Notes: generated by a model from the letters alone, not told the origin. DNA of 64,000 nt from Bradyrhizobium arachidis (GCF_024758505.1 NZ_CP077970.1:2418001-2482000), one strand, 5' to 3'; shown: positions 25,422 through 34,705, numbered from the stretch's first letter. Numbers and translations: made by a program.

Positions 25422-26213
25422 ATGCCCGCTTCATTCCGGTCGGTTTGTGCCGGCCTCGTTCTCGCCATGGGGATCACGATGACTGCAAGCGCCGACGGCC
25501 TGAAGGACGAGATTGCGCCGACTGGCAAGTTGAGGGTCGCGATCGCCATCAGCCCCGCCGGCGGCGCGTTCTGGTCGACCAAGACCGAGGCCGGCTACGC
25601 CGGCGTACCGGTCGACCTGGGTAAGGAGATGGCCGCGCAGCTCGGCGTATCAGTCGAATATGTCGTGCATCAGAATTCGGGACAGATCACGGATGCGGCC
25701 GGCAAGGGCACCTGGGACGTCACTTTCCTGCCGAAGGACGCCGAGCGCGAGAGCAAGATGGCGTTCGGTCCGATCTACGAGGTCGCCGACGCCACCTACA
25801 TCGTCAAGCCGGGCTCGACGGTGACGAATTTCGCAACGCTGGATCAACCCGGCACAAAGGTCGCCGCGGTCAACGCCACCACCACCATGCGCGGCGCGAT
25901 CACGCATCTGAAGAACGCTCATGTGACAGGCTATCAGACCTATGACGAGATTTTTGCCCTGCTGAAAAGCGGCGAGATCGACGCCTTCGCTCTGTCGCGC
26001 GACCAACTCAACAAGATGGCGCAAAAAATTCCGGGCACGCGCGTGCTGGATGAGACCTTCAAGAAGACGGTGACCGCGGTCGCCGTGCCGCTCGGCCATC
26101 CCCAGGCACTTGGCTTCATCACGAGATTCATGACCGAGGCGGTCACCAACGGGACCTTGCGCAGGGCCTACGATGCGAACGGGCTGAAGGACGCGCCGAT
26201 CCGGACGGAGTGA
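25422..26213 (+). CDS. amino-acid-type (PBP family 3) ABC transporter substrate-binding protein
   Basis: A 263-residue periplasmic protein with a signal peptide ending TASA|DG. The first lobe (APTGKLRVAIAISPAGGAFWSTK, YAGVPVDLGKEMAAQLGVSVEYV) and the second (GPIYEVADATYIVKPGSTV, LDQPGTKVAAVNATTT) follow the SBP_bac_3 pattern of polar amino-acid binders. A GGAGAG ribosome site lies before the ATG. No permease or ATPase is adjacent, so it is an orphan binding protein. It converges with the radical SAM gene, leaving 12 bp between stops. Confidence 0.88.
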   Translation: MPASFRSVCAGLVLAMGITMTASADGLKDEIAPTGKLRVAIAISPAGGAFWSTKTEAGYAGVPVDLGKEMAAQLGVSVEYVVHQNSGQITDAAGKGTWDVTFLPKDAERESKMAFGPIYEVADATYIVKPGSTVTNFATLDQPGTKVAAVNATTTMRGAITHLKNAHVTGYQTYDEIFALLKSGEIDAFALSRDQLNKMAQKIPGTRVLDETFKKTVTAVAVPLGHPQALGFITRFMTEAVTNGTLRRAYDANGLKDAPIRTE

Positions 26214-26225
26214 CGGCGCCGCTGC

Positions 26226-27836
26226 CTAGTGCGGTGCGTGCGCCACGTGATGGCTGGCGCCCGTCGAAGAGGGCACTGGCTCGTCCAGCGCCGCCAGGCG
26301 TGCATCGATCGCCTCCACGACGCGGCGCGAGAACGGTCCGAGATGCGCATAGGCCGCGATCATGGCGACCGCGATGCGGGCTGAGGATGTGTCGCGCTTG
26401 GCGCAGGCGAGGAACGTTTTCCAGAACGGGGCATGCGCTTCGGGAATCGCTGACGTGACGCGGTGCACGGTCTCGAGCGCGCGGACTTTTGCGCGGATGT
26501 CGCCCTCGGGGAGTTCCTGCCTTTGCCGCGAACGGTCGAGCATCGTCATCAGGCGGTCGATGCGGCTTGCGTAGACGGCCGGATCATAGATCCGCGCCAG
26601 AACCTGCCTGTAGTCCAGGAGGATGTCGCGCAACGGGCGCGCCGGGTCAAAATTGATCCCGCCGGTGCACTGGTCGCCGCTCGTGGTCGACGCCACGTCG
26701 TGATTCTCGTGCAGCCGTCCCTCGCGCGCCAGACGGCGCGTGAGCTGCGTGTTCGGCAGGGCATAGAGCAGGCCGACCATGCAGACCGGAATGGCGGCGT
26801 CCTCGATGAAGTCGATCATGGCGTCCGCCATCGAGACCTTTTCGCTGTCGAAGCCGACGATGAATCCTGCGGTCACCAGCATCCCAGCGCCGTAGATCTT
26901 GTGGATGCTCTCGGCGATGTTGCGCCTGGTGTTCTGCTTCTTGCGCATCGCGACCAGGGTTGCCGGATCCGGGCTTTCAATACCGACGAACACGCCGAAG
27001 AAGTTGGCCGCGGCCATCATATCAAGCAGTTCCGGATCGTCGGCAAGGTTGACGGACGCTTCGGTCGAGAACTCGAAGGGATAGTCGTGGGCGCGCTGCC
27101 AGTCCGCGAGCACGGGCAGGAACAGCCGCAGCGACTTCTTGTTGCCGATGAAATTGTCGTCGACGAAGTCGAGATGGCCGCGATATCCCATCGCGTAGAT
27201 CGCATCGAGTTCGGTGAGCATCTGCGGTGTCGTCTTGGTCCGCGGTACGCGTCCGTAGAGCTCGATGATGTCGCAGAACTCGCAGGTGAAGGGGCAGCCG
27301 CGGGAATACTGGACGCCGAGATAGAGGTAGTGTTCGGGTCTCAAGAGGTCGAAGCGCGGCACCGGCGTCTTGGTGACATCGGCCTGGAACTTTGGCGCGG
27401 TGAAGACGCCCGATCGCGCGCCGCTCTCCCAGGCTGCGACGAAGTCGTCGATCACGCTCTCGGCCTCGCCGAGCACCTGGAAGTCGGCGCGGTCGTAGAT
27501 GTGAGGACTCGACGTCGGGTCGGGTCCGCCGACGACAACAGGCGTGCTGCGCGCCCGGCAAAGCTCGATCAGTCGCAGCGTGTCGGCCTGTTGCGGCAAC
27601 ATGCCGCCGGTGAAGACGATATCGGCCCAGGCCAGATCGTCGTCATTGAGCTCCGCCGTGTTGCAATCGATCAGGCGCACGGTCCAGTCGGCGGGCAGCA
27701 TCGCGGCCACGGTGATCAGTCCGAGCGGCGCTGCGGGGCGGCGAACGCCCATCAACTTGCAGGATTCGCCAAAACTCCAGAACGAGTCCGCAGCAAACAG
27801 CGGATAGAGCATGAGTACGTTGCAAGGGCGCGTCAC
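26226..27836 (-). CDS. B12-binding-type radical SAM protein with DUF4070-like C-terminus
   Basis: A 536-residue enzyme starting with GTG; GGAG lies about 10 bp upstream. Residues 1-150 form a cobalamin-binding-like Rossmann domain (PLGLITVAAMLPADWTVRLIDC, GGPDPTSSPHIY). The 4Fe-4S cluster site is CPFTCEFC at about residue 182. The TIM-barrel continues through GHLDFVDDNFIG, FVGIESPDP and AGFIVGFDSE. The C-terminal 150 residues resemble DUF4070, as in HpnP/HpnR hopanoid methylases and related enzymes. The substrate is not known, and hopanoid genes are absent nearby. The cobalamin domain lacks an obvious DxHxxG, as is common in this class. Confidence 0.85.
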   Translation of the reverse strand: MTRPCNVLMLYPLFAADSFWSFGESCKLMGVRRPAAPLGLITVAAMLPADWTVRLIDCNTAELNDDDLAWADIVFTGGMLPQQADTLRLIELCRARSTPVVVGGPDPTSSPHIYDRADFQVLGEAESVIDDFVAAWESGARSGVFTAPKFQADVTKTPVPRFDLLRPEHYLYLGVQYSRGCPFTCEFCDIIELYGRVPRTKTTPQMLTELDAIYAMGYRGHLDFVDDNFIGNKKSLRLFLPVLADWQRAHDYPFEFSTEASVNLADDPELLDMMAAANFFGVFVGIESPDPATLVAMRKKQNTRRNIAESIHKIYGAGMLVTAGFIVGFDSEKVSMADAMIDFIEDAAIPVCMVGLLYALPNTQLTRRLAREGRLHENHDVASTTSGDQCTGGINFDPARPLRDILLDYRQVLARIYDPAVYASRIDRLMTMLDRSRQRQELPEGDIRAKVRALETVHRVTSAIPEAHAPFWKTFLACAKRDTSSARIAVAMIAAYAHLGPFSRRVVEAIDARLAALDEPVPSSTGASHHVAHAPH

Positions 27837-28102
27837 GTCTTGGGACTCCGCTCAAGAATAGCCCGGAGTGTAACAAAGCCCGCCCGTCTTGCATCCCCGC
27901 AAACAGGGACAAATTGACAGGGGACCGCGACGTCAGGTCGACAGCACGGTCAGGGACGCCGCGCCTCAGGGTTTTGGCGCCAGACAGCGCTAACGGCCGT
28001 TAACCGAATCTCGGCAGGCCGATTTACCGGCATGAAAGCGGCGATCGTTAGGCTGGCTTGGTGTTCCCTCAAGTGCAGACATCAACTGCAGAAATACGCC
28101 GC

Positions 28103-28330
28103 ATGGCCAACAGCTTATGGACGATCGAAGAGTTCGCCTGCCCGGGCTGCGGGATGAACTACAGCGCGACGAAGGAGGCGCACTCCGAAAAGCACTCCGG
28201 CAGTTTCAGATGCAGCGTCTGCACGGCCGAGGTCCACGCCTGGTCCGGCAATCATCACTTCTTCGACTGGAAGGCCATCCAGTCGCGGCCGCCTGTCTTC
28301 GGCAGGCGATGGGGCGTGTCGCAGTGGTAG
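28103..28330 (+). CDS. small zinc-ribbon-like protein
   Basis: A 75-residue protein; I start at the ATG at 28103 (MANSLWTIEEF) because the upstream 15 codons look non-coding. Two Cys pairs, CPGC near residue 12 and CSVC near residue 34, suggest a zinc ribbon, with His residues between. The end, HHFFDWKAIQSRPP, is a pattern I do not recognise. The role is unknown. It is a single gene converging on the flavin monooxygenase. Confidence 0.6.
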   Translation: MANSLWTIEEFACPGCGMNYSATKEAHSEKHSGSFRCSVCTAEVHAWSGNHHFFDWKAIQSRPPVFGRRWGVSQW

Positions 28331-28348
28331 GCGGAGAAATTCTCCGCC
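28330..28348. terminator. palindromic hairpin between convergent genes
   Basis: GGCGGAGAA and TTCTCCGCC form a perfect 9-bp inverted repeat around one A in the 19-bp gap between two convergent stop codons. No T-run follows in either direction, so terminator function is uncertain. Confidence 0.4.
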
Positions 28349-28349
28349 C

Positions 28350-29843
28350 TTACGCCGCCGCCCGGTAGTCCGGCGCCGAGGCCAGATACCGCGCGTAGGC
28401 ATCCGCGTCCGGCGGCAAAAAACGCTCCGCGAGCGGGTTGCGCGAAAATTCCTTGGCGCCGATGTCGGCCATCAGCTCGTCGAAATGCCGGTAATGATAC
28501 GGCGCGACGCACAGGCCGCCATAGACGCCTGCCGCCGGCCGCTCGACGCGCTTGAAGTGCAGCATCATCTCGATGTTGTCGCGCATTGCTTGCGCCGTCG
28601 GCTGCCGCGCCAGTTGTCCGTCGGCATAGCGTACCAGCCAGTTCGCCGCGAGATCGGCGCAGAGCACGGTGCAGAACGACGAGTTGAAGCCGACGAACCC
28701 CATGTCAGGCAGGTCAGGATTGGCGATCAGGCGATAGAGCCGATACTGCCCGTCGGCGTCGACGAGCTTTGACTGATAGGCTTCTGGCAAGAAGGGCACG
28801 CCGAGCTTGTAGCCGATCGCGAGCACGGCGACGTCGGCTGCTACGTGCTCGCCGCCACTCATCACGATGGTGTTGCCTTCGTAGCGGTCGAAGGTACCGA
28901 ACACGGCCTTGATGCGGCCGTCGGCAACCATCGGGTAGAAGCCCGGCGTTGCGATCGGCACCGAGCAATTGACACCGTCCTCGATCCGCTCCTTCGGCAC
29001 CATCTTGCACTTCTTCAGCTTGAGCTGGGCCTTCAACAGGCTTTCCAGCCCGCGCCAGTTCGCCCACACCAAAGGTGCGGTGACGCGGTGCGCGAACCGC
29101 GCCAGCGCGCTCGCGCCCCAGCCCGGAAACATCTGCTCCTGCGCGCGGATGTAGAGGATACGTTTGAAGTTCACGAGGCCGCCGATGAAATAGGGGATGC
29201 GCCAGACCGGCTCGCGAAACACAATCGTGACCTCGCGGGCGCCCGACTTCACCGCATTGACCGCGATGTCGGTCGCCGACTTCGATCCGCCGAGCACGAC
29301 GACGCGGCGGCCCTTTGCGAGCGACGGATCGCCGTATTCCGAGGAATGCAGGATCTGCCCGCCGGCGGCCGTGAACGTCGCTTCGCCCGGGCAGTGCAGC
29401 TCCCGTGGTTCGTTAAACTGTCCGGTGCAGATGGCGACGAAGTCGAAATCCTCCTTCGTGGTGGTTCCGTTCTTGTCTGTGAGCGCCAGCGTCCAGCCGG
29501 GCTTGCCGGCGGTGCGCCGCTCCATGCCGGCAACGGCGGTGTCTAGCCGCAGCATGCGGTCGAGGCCGTGGCCTTTGGCGTAGTCGGCGAGGTAGGCATG
29601 GACCTGCGGGCCGGTCGGCCATTCCGGATAGGCCTCCGGCATGGCGCGGTCGGTGTAGCGATAGAGGTCCTTCGGGCTCTGGGTCTGCACCTCCGGATAG
29701 GACCGTGCCGGCTCCCAGACGCCGCCGAGATCGGTGCTGCGTTCGACGATGGTGACCTTGTGGCCGCGGGCCGAGAAGGCCTTGGCGGCGGCAAGACCGG
29801 AGACGCCGGCGCCGATCACGCAGACATGCTTTGGGCTGACCAT
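28350..29843 (-). CDS. flavin-containing monooxygenase-like FAD/NADPH enzyme
   Basis: A 497-residue oxidoreductase. The FAD-binding GAGVSG lies at residues 12-17 in VCVIGAGVSGLAAAKAF, followed by ERSTDLGGVW. The NADPH site is VVVLGGSKSATDIA near residue 158, and the preceding GGQILHSSEYGD corresponds to the FMO/BVMO fingerprint region. Family members oxygenate soft nucleophiles or ketones; the substrate here is unknown. It is transcribed from the same strand as the cupin gene 120 bp upstream, and both face a divergent AraC-type regulator, which suggests a shared inducible pathway. Confidence 0.87.
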   Translation of the reverse strand: MVSPKHVCVIGAGVSGLAAAKAFSARGHKVTIVERSTDLGGVWEPARSYPEVQTQSPKDLYRYTDRAMPEAYPEWPTGPQVHAYLADYAKGHGLDRMLRLDTAVAGMERRTAGKPGWTLALTDKNGTTTKEDFDFVAICTGQFNEPRELHCPGEATFTAAGGQILHSSEYGDPSLAKGRRVVVLGGSKSATDIAVNAVKSGAREVTIVFREPVWRIPYFIGGLVNFKRILYIRAQEQMFPGWGASALARFAHRVTAPLVWANWRGLESLLKAQLKLKKCKMVPKERIEDGVNCSVPIATPGFYPMVADGRIKAVFGTFDRYEGNTIVMSGGEHVAADVAVLAIGYKLGVPFLPEAYQSKLVDADGQYRLYRLIANPDLPDMGFVGFNSSFCTVLCADLAANWLVRYADGQLARQPTAQAMRDNIEMMLHFKRVERPAAGVYGGLCVAPYHYRHFDELMADIGAKEFSRNPLAERFLPPDADAYARYLASAPDYRAAA

Positions 29844-29963
29844 GGGTTTGCTCGCAAATCGAGTGTTTGAGCGCAGCAGGCCGCATTCGGCCGCAACGCG
29901 TGCGGCCGCCGGGCTTGCCAGGTGACTTGACAGGTGAGTTGAGCTGACGAGGAGGCGTGAGGC

Positions 29964-30413
29964 CTAGTCGTTGGCCTCGGGCGGCAGAAAATCCACTTCG
30001 TGCTCGGCCGAGATGCGCACGACTTCTGCGGGATCGGTGAGGTTATGAAGCTGGTTGAACAGCGCCTCCAGTTTCTGCATAGGCGAGACCCAGAACAGCG
30101 CGCGGCACGGCTTGTCGGACTTGTTGAAATAGCCGTGCGGAATGCCGCGCGGCATGCGCACGAGGTCGCCGGCCTTGGCCTTCACCCATTGGCCGTCGAG
30201 CTTGAGGTCGAGCTCGCCTTCCTGCACCAGGATGAACTCGTCCTGGGTCGGGTGGATGTGCACCGGCACGAATTGGCCGGGGTCGCTGTTGGTCTCGAAT
30301 GCGAAGGTGGAATCGGTGACGGCTTTGGGGAAATAGACCTGACCCAGAATATTCCAGGTCTTGCCGCCGTAGCCCGTACCATTTGCAGTAATGCCCTTTT
30401 CGAGTGCAGCCAT
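29964..30413 (-). CDS. cupin-domain protein
   Basis: A 149-residue single-domain cupin. Motif 1 reads PVHIHPTQDEFILVQEGE, with the two His and Glu expected for metal binding, and motif 2 reads GDLVRMPRGIPHGYFN. It could be a small dioxygenase or isomerase, or a non-catalytic sensor. A GGAGATGAG site precedes the ATG. It is the first gene of a probable two-gene unit with the flavin monooxygenase, divergent from the AraC regulator 179 bp away. Confidence 0.85.
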   Translation of the reverse strand: MAALEKGITANGTGYGGKTWNILGQVYFPKAVTDSTFAFETNSDPGQFVPVHIHPTQDEFILVQEGELDLKLDGQWVKAKAGDLVRMPRGIPHGYFNKSDKPCRALFWVSPMQKLEALFNQLHNLTDPAEVVRISAEHEVDFLPPEAND

Positions 30414-30592
30414 GGCTCATCTCCATCTTGGATCCGGCGAGAATGGAGGATCGGTCAGCCGCCGCGGACTGTCTATCCGCAAAACGAATCCATGCGTGGT
30501 GCTCTGCAACACGACGTTTTCGCGACGCGGCTCTTTTCGCCGGCGCGGAACTATTATAGGCTTAAAGTAATTTGGGGCGCGACGTGTGGTCC

Positions 30593-31621
30593 ATGATGTC
30601 CGCAACCGAGCTGGAGATGAGCGCGAAAAGCTCCGAAGCCGTCAGGCTTGCGGAGTTTGCCCGCGTCACCACCGGTGACGTCGACGAGGCCGCCGAACAG
30701 ATCGGACGCATCTTCTGCCCGCACGATCTGCAGCCGGCCCAGGCCAGGGCTCCCGGCTTCTACGCCCGGCACAATTGCGCGGCCTTCGAGGGGTTTTCGA
30801 TCAACTACGTCGCCTATGGCGGTTCGGTGACGATCGATCCGGGCTGCCTCGACGGATTTTTCCTGCTGCAGATTCCCTTAAGGGGTGGTGCCAGCGTTCG
30901 CGCCGGCACGCGCGAGCTCACCACTGCGCCCGGAGCGACAGCGTCTCTGTTGTCTCCGACGGTGCCGACGCGGATGGTCTGGGCCGACTGTGCCCAGCTC
31001 ATCCTGCTGCTCGATCGCCGCCTGGTGGAGCAGCGCGCCGCCGCGCTCGCGGGCAAGTCGGCCGGCACGGTCGAATTCGAGCCGGTCGTCGATCTCCGCA
31101 CGCCGGTCGCGTACAGCCTGTCCGCAAAGCTTTGGGAATTGTTGGCGCTCGCCGAACGCCTCGGGCCCCGCGGCAAGCTGCCCGCGACCGCGGTGGCCGA
31201 TTTGCGCGAGACGCTGCTCGATCATCTCCTCAACGGGCAGCGGCATGGCCTGTCCGATGCCATCCGCACCTTCTCAGGGCGGGCCGAGCGGCTGCCGCGC
31301 GCCTTGCGCAGGGCGCGGGATTGTCTCGAAGCGGGGGCCGGCGAGCCGCTCGATCTCGTGCAACTCGCCACCTCCGCCGGCGTCGGCATCCGCGCGCTTC
31401 AGCTCGGCTTCCGCCGGCACTTTGGCCTGTCGATCTCGGAGATGCTGCTCGACATCCGTCTCGCCAATCTCCATGCGCGGCTGGCGCAGGCCACACCGGA
31501 TGCGTCGATCACCGACATCGCCTTCGATCTCGGCTTCACGCATCTGAGCCGCATGGCCGGCTCCTACCGTGAAAAATTCGGCGAGACGCCCTCGGCGACG
31601 CTGCGGCGGCGGCTGAGCTAA
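30593..31621 (+). CDS. AraC-family transcriptional regulator
   Basis: A 342-residue regulator. The N-terminal half resembles the AraC_binding_2 ligand domain (GFSINYVAYGGSVTIDPGCLDGFFLLQIPLRGG is typical of that group). The C-terminal 100 residues form the two helix-turn-helix motifs: DLVQLATSAGVGIRALQLGFRRHFG and SITDIAFDLGFTHLSRMAGSYREKFGETPSATLR. I choose the ATG at 30593; a TTG at 30572 is also in frame. By position it probably controls the divergent cupin-monooxygenase pair, from the 179-bp region that contains ATTATAGGCTTAAAGTAATT. Confidence 0.87.
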   Translation: MMSATELEMSAKSSEAVRLAEFARVTTGDVDEAAEQIGRIFCPHDLQPAQARAPGFYARHNCAAFEGFSINYVAYGGSVTIDPGCLDGFFLLQIPLRGGASVRAGTRELTTAPGATASLLSPTVPTRMVWADCAQLILLLDRRLVEQRAAALAGKSAGTVEFEPVVDLRTPVAYSLSAKLWELLALAERLGPRGKLPATAVADLRETLLDHLLNGQRHGLSDAIRTFSGRAERLPRALRRARDCLEAGAGEPLDLVQLATSAGVGIRALQLGFRRHFGLSISEMLLDIRLANLHARLAQATPDASITDIAFDLGFTHLSRMAGSYREKFGETPSATLRRRLS

Positions 31622-31643
31622 GTAGTGGGAGACGCCTTGCGGC

Positions 31644-33209
31644 TCATTCAGGTAAACCCGCTTTCCTGAACCCCTCGATCAGCAGCTTCGCGTTTGCCTG
31701 GCCGCCGCGGGCGATGTATCCGGATATTGTAAAGGCAGGATCGAGCTCCAACATCTGTGCGGCCACGTCGCGGGCCTCCTTGTCACGTCCGAGATGGGCG
31801 AGCGCGCATAAGAGACAGCGGTGCCCGGCCGAATGGGTGGGATTCTGACGAAGCGATCTCTTGGCCGCTTCGATGGCGTCCTCAAAACGTTCGAGCTCGA
31901 TGTACGCCATCGCCATCCCGATGAAGGACCGATGCAGCAGCGGGTCAACCGGGCTCAAGCGGTTGGCACGGGTAAAACTCCGGATCGCTTCTTCCGGCTT
32001 CCCCGCAATTCGGTACACCCAGCCCCTGTGAAGCCATCCGTCGAATGAGTTCGGGTTCAGTGCGACCGATCGGTCGGCCATTTCCATTTCGCCTTGGGGA
32101 TCGCCAATCATGAACGCAGAGGCGACCGCAACGTTGCCCAGTATTCCCGGATCGCCGTCGTCGATGCTCAGCGCCAGGCGAATCAACCGAATGGCTTCCT
32201 TGCGGTCGAGATGCGGATCGGTCGAATAGCCCAGAGTGACGTTGAGCGAATGGCACAGGCTTCCAATGCTGGCGACGAAGCCGAGCCCGGGATCCAGCTC
32301 GAGCGCGCGATGGATGAGCCGTATGCCCTCAGCCAATCCTTCGCGGGTCGCGCGATAAAGGTGCGGCATGGCGCGCAGAAAAAGATCGTAGGCTCGCAGG
32401 TCGTCCGGCGGCCGCCGCGCTGCCATGCTGATTTCTTCCTGAAGCAGTTTTGGCTGAATGGCCGAGACGACGGCAATCGCGACCTCGTCCTGGAGCGCGA
32501 AGATATCCGTCAGGTCGCGCTCGAACGTGTCTGCCCAGATGTGTGTGTTGGTCACCGCATCGATCAACTGCCCGGCGATGCGGACCTTTCCCGAGGCCTT
32601 GCGCACGGAGCCTTCGAGCACATAGCGCACGCCAAGCTTGCGCCCGACCTCCTTGATGTCGACGGCCTGGCCCTTGAAGGTGAAACTCGAATTGCGCGCG
32701 ATCACGAACAGCCATTTGAACCGCGAGAGCGCGATCGTGATCTCTTCGACCATCCCGTCGGCGAAGTATTCCTGCTCCGGATCGCCGCTCATGTTCTGGA
32801 AGGGCAAGACCGCAATCGACGGCTTGTCCGGGAGCGCCAGTGCGGGGTTCGCCGAACCTGAGCGTTCGTCGGGGATGGTCGCGGTGCCTGAGGGGTGGCC
32901 GGCTTCGCGCACCGCGCCGACGAAGCGAAAGCCCCTGCGGGGCAAGGTCTTGATCAGGCGTTGCACGTCTCCGGTATCGCCGATTGCGGTCCGGGCCACG
33001 TTCAGGCGCGTCGTGAGCGCTGCGTCGGACACGCTGCGCCCGCTCCAGATGGCATTGATGAGGTCGTCCTTGCTGACGACACGGTCCCTGTTGCTGATCA
33101 AATAGTCGAGGAGGTCGAAGACCTGTGGCGCAATGGAGACGACGTCCGCCCCGTGGCGCAATTCGCGCAGGTCGGTATCGAGTGCATACTCCTCAAACTG
33201 ATAGCGCAA
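31644..33209 (-). CDS. winged-helix regulator with TolB-like and TPR domains
   Basis: A 521-residue protein beginning at TTG, with GAGG about 9 bp upstream and no better ATG. Residues 1-100 are an OmpR/PhoB-type winged helix (IAPQVFDLLDYLISNRDRVVSKDDLINAIW, LIKTLPRRGFRFVG). Residues about 127-250 match the TolB-N-like segment often labelled adenylate-cyclase-associated (PSIAVLPFQNMSGDPEQEYFADG, YVLEGSVRKASGKVRIAGQLIDA). The rest is TPR repeats. No membrane helix or cyclase domain is present. Such CadC-like soluble regulators are abundant in Bradyrhizobium. It converges with the AraC gene (22 bp between stops). Confidence 0.83.
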   Translation of the reverse strand: MRYQFEEYALDTDLRELRHGADVVSIAPQVFDLLDYLISNRDRVVSKDDLINAIWSGRSVSDAALTTRLNVARTAIGDTGDVQRLIKTLPRRGFRFVGAVREAGHPSGTATIPDERSGSANPALALPDKPSIAVLPFQNMSGDPEQEYFADGMVEEITIALSRFKWLFVIARNSSFTFKGQAVDIKEVGRKLGVRYVLEGSVRKASGKVRIAGQLIDAVTNTHIWADTFERDLTDIFALQDEVAIAVVSAIQPKLLQEEISMAARRPPDDLRAYDLFLRAMPHLYRATREGLAEGIRLIHRALELDPGLGFVASIGSLCHSLNVTLGYSTDPHLDRKEAIRLIRLALSIDDGDPGILGNVAVASAFMIGDPQGEMEMADRSVALNPNSFDGWLHRGWVYRIAGKPEEAIRSFTRANRLSPVDPLLHRSFIGMAMAYIELERFEDAIEAAKRSLRQNPTHSAGHRCLLCALAHLGRDKEARDVAAQMLELDPAFTISGYIARGGQANAKLLIEGFRKAGLPE

Positions 33210-33376
33210 CCCGCCAACCTCTGGTTGGCCTCCGATCGCTGGAGGCGGTCGAACACCGCTTGCACCCCCGAAAAGTAAGCCGCCGGTGAGGAAAATGTAA
33301 GCCGGATGTCAAGCGGAGCCGCTCACTGCCGGGCATCGTGATCCTGGGCCGAAATAGGGCCCAAGGAGATACGACG

Positions 33377-33619
33377 ATGAGCGTTACCTATGACACGACG
33401 GGGCTGCGAGGTAGCCGGATCCAGACGTACGGTGTCGCCGGGCTGTTCAGGACCTGCTGGAACGCGTTTCAGGAATGGCGCACGCGTCGGGCGTTGCAAG
33501 GCGTGCTGCGTGGCCTGAGCGACCAGGAATTGATGGATATCGGAACGACGCGGGGCGAGATCGATTATGTCGCCGCGAACCGCTCGACCGATCCGCGCGG
33601 CAATCTATCCGCCCAATGA
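33377..33619 (+). CDS. DUF1127 small protein
   Basis: An 80-residue protein starting at the ATG at 33377 behind AAGGAG; the frame upstream is unsupported. The C-terminal half has the DUF1127 pattern WNAFQEWRTRRALQGVLRGLSDQELMDIG, then TRGEIDYVAANR. Short Arg-rich DUF1127 proteins take part in RNA-related regulation and phosphate or carbon metabolism in other alphaproteobacteria; the role of this longer form is unknown. It converges with the ketopantoate-reductase-like gene. Confidence 0.82.
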   Translation: MSVTYDTTGLRGSRIQTYGVAGLFRTCWNAFQEWRTRRALQGVLRGLSDQELMDIGTTRGEIDYVAANRSTDPRGNLSAQ

Positions 33620-33640
33620 GTGTCCAATGTCTGCGGCGCG

Positions 33641-34705
33641 CTACTGCGCGCCGGAGCCGCCCTGCACGATCTTCTCGTTCAGCTTGTGGTCGACGGTCTC
33701 GACCGTGCGGTCGATTTCCGGGTTGGGCACGCCGAGCTGATGCGAGATCAGCTTCACCAGGAGGTCGACGCGCTCGATGAAGGGCGCGCCGGCGGCAACC
33801 GCGCGTGCCGCCGATGAGGGCTTGAGCAGGCTTTCCGCCGCCTTGGCATATTTTGCGAACGGCACCTGATCCTGCGGATCGGCACCGAGGCGTCGGGCCA
33901 GCGCGTCGACGTGGTCGTAGATCGCCTGCGAGCGCTTCAGGTCGCCATGCACGGCGTCGCGGATCGACTGCGGCTCGTGCGGCGTGATGCAGCGATAATT
34001 GCCGGTGAGCAGCATCGACCACTTTGCCAGCGGCACGAACAGCGAGTCGAACACCTTGAGCTTCACCGGCACGTCCTGGCCGTCCAGCGTCACCGCGTCG
34101 ATGTCGGCTTCCAGCTCACGCAGCACCTTGTTGTGCTTCTCGTCCTCGAAGATCGCGGCCTTGAAGTTGGTGGGCAGGCCGACATGGAGCACGTTCGCCG
34201 CTTCCTCCGGCGGACGGAAGGCCTGCGGATCGGGCGAGCACAGCGTCACCAGCCCCGGCTTGAAGCGCTCCCACACCTGCGCATTGGTGTAGGCCTCCTC
34301 CAGATCCATGTCCTTCAGCGCCGGGATGCGCTTGAGATAGGGCAGCGGCGGCATGTTCATGATCGACAGGCACGGCAGGCCGGCCGCGGCGATCTTGACC
34401 ATCAGCACACGAACCGTGTGGTTGGTGTATTGCGGCTCCTGCATGGCGAGCGCCACCATGTCGTAGCGGGAGATGTCGACCTCGCCGGGCGTGGTAGCGT
34501 CCAGCTTGCCGGGCAGGTTGCGCGAGAAGATCGCCCGGTGCACCGCCTCGTCACGCAGCTTGATGCGCACTTCTGTGCCGTCGCGATTGATGAGCTCGGC
34601 GGTCTTGGCCCGGCAGACCAGGGTCACGTTGTGACCCGCCATCAAAAGCTTGGTCCCCAGCAAGGAGCCGTAGGAGGCCCCGAGGATCAGAATGTTGCGC
34701 GCCAT
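33641..34705 (-). CDS. ketopantoate-reductase-like NAD(P)-binding protein
   Basis: A 354-residue oxidoreductase. I start at 34705, preceded by GAAAGAGAG, where the Rossmann motif begins (NILILGASYGSLLGTKLLMAGHNVTLVCR). The N-terminal domain matches the ApbA/PanE family. The C-terminal domain (FDSLFVPLAKWSMLLTGNYRC, then QVPFAKYAKAAESLLKPSS, ERVDLLVKLISHQLG) is the all-helical dimerisation part, but it deviates from true PanE, so ketopantoate reduction is not certain. A beta-lactamase remnant lies on the opposite strand just beyond its start. Confidence 0.8.
   Translation of the reverse strand: MARNILILGASYGSLLGTKLLMAGHNVTLVCRAKTAELINRDGTEVRIKLRDEAVHRAIFSRNLPGKLDATTPGEVDISRYDMVALAMQEPQYTNHTVRVLMVKIAAAGLPCLSIMNMPPLPYLKRIPALKDMDLEEAYTNAQVWERFKPGLVTLCSPDPQAFRPPEEAANVLHVGLPTNFKAAIFEDEKHNKVLRELEADIDAVTLDGQDVPVKLKVFDSLFVPLAKWSMLLTGNYRCITPHEPQSIRDAVHGDLKRSQAIYDHVDALARRLGADPQDQVPFAKYAKAAESLLKPSSAARAVAAGAPFIERVDLLVKLISHQLGVPNPEIDRTVETVDHKLNEKIVQGGSGAQ

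Noticed and set aside
26226..27836. hpnP assignment
   Set aside because: The N-terminal residues differ from HpnP as I remember it and no hopanoid genes flank it, so only the class is given.
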